From NCBI GenBank assembly GCA_900542235.1, contig UQNB01000080.1, positions 1 to 8,912 on the forward strand: 8,912 bases of DNA. Direction: 5' to 3'. Made by a program: the position numbers and the translations under genes. Source of the DNA: an uncultured Collinsella sp. (GTDB lineage Bacteria > Actinomycetota > Coriobacteriia > Coriobacteriales > Coriobacteriaceae). This document shows, piece by piece, positions 6,460 to 8,912 of this stretch (positions within the stretch are counted from its first letter, which is position 1; the number at the start of each line of letters is the position of its first letter). Under the pieces are notes generated by a model. That model made no database searches and was not told where the DNA came from. It saw nothing but the letters and a program-made list of their open reading frames with translations.

Positions 6460-6495
6460 AGGTTTACCAATCAAAAAGTGTGATAGAACAGTGCT

Positions 6496-6510
6496 AACAA
6501 ACTTTTTGTT
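6496..6510. promoter_or_regulatory. Palindromic operator candidate, copy 2 (AACAAA-CTT-TTTGTT)
   Basis: It has exactly the same arms as copy 1 with a different 3-nt centre. Flanking CT on the left (CTAACAAA) mirrors TTTGTTAG on the right of copy 1, giving an extended consensus CTAACAAA-N3-TTTGTTAG. It lies 93 bp before ygeX ATG, where it could overlap the ygeX promoter; no clear -35/-10 pair was found. Confidence 0.65.
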
Positions 6511-6602
6511 TGGCATCCACATAAAAGTTCAGTCGCATGAATGGGAATGGGCTGAAACGCGTATGCGGGGGCCGGCAAGAGAGGACTTAAGGAGTTCACC
6601 GT

Positions 6603-7817
6603 ATGGCCGATAAGATCCAGTGGGCGGGCAACACGATGCCCAAGAGCGATGACAAGCACTTGGGAATCATGAGCCTCGACCACGTGAAGAAGGCCCGCGC
6701 CTTCCACCAGTCGTTCCCCCAGTACACCGTCACTCCGCTTGCCCGCCTGGATGGCCAGGCCGCGCGCCTGGGCCTGTCCAACTTGTGCGTTAAGGACGAG
6801 AGCTATCGCTTTGGCCTCAACGCCTTTAAGGTTCTGGGCGGTTCGTTTGCCATGGCCAACTACATTGCCGACGAGACCGGCAAGGACGTTGCCGAGTGCA
6901 CCTTCGATTACCTGACCTCCGATCAGCTTGCCAAGGACTTTGGCCAGGCCACCTTCTTTACCGCCACCGACGGCAACCATGGCCGCGGCGTGGCATGGGC
7001 TGCCAACAAGCTGGGCCAGAAGGCCGTCGTGCACATGCCCAAGGGTTCCACCAAGCCCCGCTTCGATAACATCGCCGCCGAGGGCGCCACGGTGACCATC
7101 GAAGAGGTCAACTACGACGAGTGCGTGCGCATGGCCGCCGCCGAGGCCGATGCCTGCGAGCGCGGCGTCATCGTTCAGGACACCGCCTGGGAGGGCTACG
7201 AGAAGATCCCGTCTTGGATCATGGAGGGCTACGGCACCATGGCTTCCGAGGCTGCCGAGCAGCTGCGCGAGATGGCCATCAACCGCCCGACACACGTCTT
7301 TGTCCAGGCTGGCGTGGGCTCGCTCGCCGGCGCCGTGGTGGGCTACTTCACCAACCTGTATCCCGATAACCCGCCCACCTTCGTCGTGGTCGAGTGCGCG
7401 CCTGCCGCCTGCCTGTACAAGGGCGCTGCCGCAGGCGACGGCGATCCGCGCATCGTGGACGGCGACATGCCCTCCATCATGGCCGGCCTGTGCTGCGGCG
7501 AGCCCAACATCCTGGGCTGGGATATCCTGCGCAACCACACCACCGCCTTCGTGTCCTGCCCCGACTGGGTCACCGCTCGCGGCATGCGCACTCTGGGCGC
7601 TCCCGAGAAGGGCGACCCGCGCGTCATCTCTGGCGAGTCCGGCGCTGTGACCACCGGTCTGGTCGAGACTCTCATGCTCGATCCCGAGTACGCCGAGCTC
7701 AAGGAACTCATCGGCCTGGACAAGACGAGCTCCGTGCTCTGCTTCTCCACCGAGGGCGACACCGATCCGGATCAGTACCGTCGCATCGTCTGGGAGGGCG
7801 AGTATCCGACTTGCTAG
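6603..7817 (+). CDS. ygeX: 2,3-diaminopropionate ammonia-lyase (PLP enzyme)
   Basis: This cytosolic PLP enzyme splits 2,3-diaminopropionate into pyruvate and two ammonia. Its 404 residues match E. coli YgeX (also called DpaL) closely along the whole length. RFGLNAFK ends at K76, the Schiff-base lysine (K77 in E. coli). TATDGNHGRGVAWAA places D123, and VQDTAWEGY places D193; these match the two catalytic aspartates known in E. coli (D120, D189). AGVGSLAG near the middle is the phosphate-binding glycine loop. IMAGLCCGEPN, SGESGAV and STEGDTD are further family landmarks. AAGGAG (6589-6594) lies 8 nt before ATG, fixing the start. It is divergent from the YheO-like regulator and followed by ygeY on the same strand after a 238-bp structured gap, as in the E. 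coli ygeW-X-Y order except for the gap. Codon use is strongly GC3-biased, suggesting good expression. No defects were seen. Confidence 0.97.
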   Translation: MADKIQWAGNTMPKSDDKHLGIMSLDHVKKARAFHQSFPQYTVTPLARLDGQAARLGLSNLCVKDESYRFGLNAFKVLGGSFAMANYIADETGKDVAECTFDYLTSDQLAKDFGQATFFTATDGNHGRGVAWAANKLGQKAVVHMPKGSTKPRFDNIAAEGATVTIEEVNYDECVRMAAAEADACERGVIVQDTAWEGYEKIPSWIMEGYGTMASEAAEQLREMAINRPTHVFVQAGVGSLAGAVVGYFTNLYPDNPPTFVVVECAPAACLYKGAAAGDGDPRIVDGDMPSIMAGLCCGEPNILGWDILRNHTTAFVSCPDWVTARGMRTLGAPEKGDPRVISGESGAVTTGLVETLMLDPEYAELKELIGLDKTSSVLCFSTEGDTDPDQYRRIVWEGEYPTC

Positions 7818-7827
7818 CGGGTCTGAC

Positions 7828-7870
7828 CTGTCCGGAGGCAGCCGGAGGGCTTTACTCCCTGCTCGGACAG
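7828..7870 (+). repeat. Hairpin 1 in the ygeX-ygeY gap
   Basis: CTGTCCG (7828-7834) pairs with CGGACAG (7864-7870). Inside, GCAG pairs with CTGC and GGAG with CTCC, closing on a GGCTTTA loop with small bulges. It starts 10 nt after the ygeX stop. No T-run follows, so it is more likely an RNA processing, stabilising or repeat element than a strong terminator. Confidence 0.55.
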
Positions 7871-7877
7871 TCCTGCT

Positions 7878-7915
7878 CGCACGGAGAGCACATTAAGTGC
7901 TCTCCGGCTCGTGCG
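7878..7915 (+). repeat. Hairpin 2 in the ygeX-ygeY gap
   Basis: CGGAGAGCAC (7882-7891) and GTGCTCTCCG (7897-7906) form a perfect 10-bp stem around ATTAA. An outer CGCAC/GTGCG pairing (7878-7882 with 7911-7915) is also possible, but it competes for C7882. It is the strongest perfect stem in this gap. Confidence 0.65.
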
Positions 7916-7925
7916 GAACTCGCGA

Positions 7926-7945
7926 CGGAGCAAACATATGCTCCG
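7926..7945 (+). repeat. Hairpin 3 in the ygeX-ygeY gap
   Basis: CGGAGCA (7926-7932) and TGCTCCG (7939-7945) form a perfect 7-bp stem around AACATA. With hairpins 1 and 2 it shares the CGGAG/CTCCG stem theme, suggesting a tandem repeat-derived element. Confidence 0.6.
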
Positions 7946-7990
7946 CCACCCTACGTTTACTTGCTTGCCGGGTGCTCGACCTCACGCTGC

Positions 7991-8020
7991 TTGGCACAAG
8001 TGATCTATCTGAGATATCTA
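7991..8020 (+). promoter_or_regulatory. Possible internal promoter for ygeY
   Basis: TTGGCA (7991-7996) and TATCTA (8015-8020) are separated by 18 bp, about 35 bp before ygeY ATG. The -10 match is weak. Two small palindromes lie over and after it: TATCT-G-AGATA (8006-8016) and TACCT-GT-AGGTA (8019-8030), which could be operators. If real, ygeY can be transcribed without read-through of the hairpins. Confidence 0.3.
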
Positions 8021-8030
8021 CCTGTAGGTA
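8006..8030. repeat. Pair of short palindromes just upstream of ygeY
   Basis: TATCT-G-AGATA (8006-8016) is followed by TACCT-GT-AGGTA (8019-8030). Both are perfect 5-bp-arm palindromes ending 25 bp before the ygeY ATG; candidate operator sites or a small leader fold. Confidence 0.35.
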
Positions 8031-8055
8031 AACCCTTGTAGAAAGGTTGACTGTT

Positions 8056-8912
8056 ATGACTAAAGAACTCGATTTTGATGCCATTAAGGCTGCGGCTGAG
8101 TCTCATCGTGCTGATATGACGCGTTTTCTTCGCGCAATGATTAACCACCCCTCTGAGTCCTGCGAGGAGGGCGAGGTTGTCGCTTGCATCAAGGCCGAGA
8201 TGGAGAGCCTTGGCTATGACGAGGTCAAGGTCGACGGCCTGGGCAACGTTATGGGCTTTATGGGCGAGGGCGACAAGATCGTCGCCATCGACTCCCATAT
8301 CGACACCGTCGGCATCGGCAACATCGAGAACTGGGATGCCGATCCCTATGAGGGCTACGAGACCGACGAGATCATCTACGGCCGCGGCGGCTCTGACCAG
8401 GAGGGCGGCATGGCTTCTGCTACCTATGCTGCCAAGATGATGAAGGACATGGGCCTCATCCCCGAGGGCTACAAGATCATGGTCGTCGGCACCGTCCAGG
8501 AAGAGGACTGCGACGGCATGTGCTGGCAGTACATCTACAACAAGGACGGCATTAAGCCCGAGTTCGTCATTTCCACCGAGCCCACCGACGGCGGCATCTA
8601 TCGCGGTCACCGCGGCCGCATGGAGATCCGCGTCGACGTTCACGGCACCTCCTGCCACGGCTCCGCTCCCGAGCGCGGCGACAACGCCATCCACAAGATG
8701 GCCGAGGTCATCCTCAACGTCCGTGACCTGAACGAGAATCCCGCTGACGGCTCCACCGAGATCAACGGTCTGGTGAAGATGCTGGATCCCAAGTTCAACC
8801 CCGAGCACTACGAGGATGCCCGCTTCCTGGGCCGCGGCACCTGCACCACCAGCCAGATCTTCTACACCTCTCCCTCCCGCTGCGCCGTGGCCGACAGCTG
8901 CGCCATCTCCAT
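8056..8912 (+). CDS. ygeY: YgeY-type M20 family metallohydrolase, 3' end cut by window
   Basis: About 285 codons are visible and the frame runs off the right edge; E. coli YgeY is near 400 residues, so the C-terminal third is missing from view. It is an M20 (ArgE/DapE/CPG2-like) di-metal hydrolase. Ligand-type residues are seen in order: DSHIDTVG (79-86, H81 and D83), GRGGSDQEGG with D114, VQEED with E149-E150, and STEPT with E175. RGHRGRMEIR, CHGSAPERGDNA and FYTSPSRCAVADSC are diagnostic of YgeY. GAAAGG (8041-8046) lies 9 nt before ATG. The E. coli protein is annotated as a putative selenium-metabolism hydrolase but its substrate is unproven. Pairing with ygeX suggests it releases diaminopropionate, or a related amino acid, from an acyl or peptide derivative; this is inference. 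Confidence 0.95.
   Translation, partial: MTKELDFDAIKAAAESHRADMTRFLRAMINHPSESCEEGEVVACIKAEMESLGYDEVKVDGLGNVMGFMGEGDKIVAIDSHIDTVGIGNIENWDADPYEGYETDEIIYGRGGSDQEGGMASATYAAKMMKDMGLIPEGYKIMVVGTVQEEDCDGMCWQYIYNKDGIKPEFVISTEPTDGGIYRGHRGRMEIRVDVHGTSCHGSAPERGDNAIHKMAEVILNVRDLNENPADGSTEINGLVKMLDPKFNPEHYEDARFLGRGTCTTSQIFYTSPSRCAVADSCAIS

Noticed and set aside
6471..7538. 355-codon open frame on the minus strand opposite ygeX
   Set aside because: It is an antisense shadow of a high-GC3 gene; its protein is Gly/Ala/Val/His-rich with no recognisable family, and ygeX is certain.
8005..8808. 267-codon minus-strand open frame opposite ygeY
   Set aside because: Antisense shadow of ygeY with low-complexity Ala/Val/Asp/Gly composition.

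Overview
The window looks like a chromosomal piece from a moderately GC-rich anaerobic gut actinobacterium, most likely Coriobacteriia (Collinsella-like). I infer this from overall protein style, codon use and gene content; there is no rRNA or other phylogenetic marker here. No tRNA, rRNA, insertion sequence or CRISPR array was recognised.

Left part (about 1-4524) looks like a defence or accessory island. At the left edge, on the minus strand and cut by the window, is a type I restriction specificity subunit (HsdS) fragment. It has one target-recognition domain followed by the conserved helix start. Its N-terminus is short and weakly signalled, and base composition changes sharply inside the gene. 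Divergent from it is a complete 707-residue DUF262 + DUF1524 protein of the GmrSD/BrxU type (candidate modification-dependent or phage-DNA nuclease) with a DUF5655-like tail. A 13-bp hairpin sits directly on its stop codon. Next is a AAA ATPase with a C-terminal DUF4143/PD-(D/E)XK-like domain. Its upstream region carries four copies of GGAAAAGTGY at exactly 33-bp spacing, the most striking non-coding structure in the window.

Middle part (4562-5548, minus strand) encodes an unrecognised protein: a long Pro/Ala-rich, acidic cytoplasmic region, one membrane segment near the C-terminus and a short acidic tail.

Right part (5672-8912) is a catabolic module. A YheO-type PAS + HTH regulator (minus strand) is divergent from 2,3-diaminopropionate ammonia-lyase (ygeX/dpaL), which is followed on the same strand by the M20-family hydrolase ygeY (cut by the right edge). 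The regulator/ygeX gap holds two perfect AACAAA-N3-TTTGTT palindromes 51 bp apart, likely operators. The 238-bp gap between ygeX and ygeY is packed with three strong hairpins sharing a CGGAG/CTCCG theme, suggesting an RNA-level control, processing or repeat element. The inferred scheme is that the PAS/HTH protein senses a ligand and controls ygeX (and perhaps ygeY), which turn diaminopropionate or a derivative into pyruvate and ammonia.
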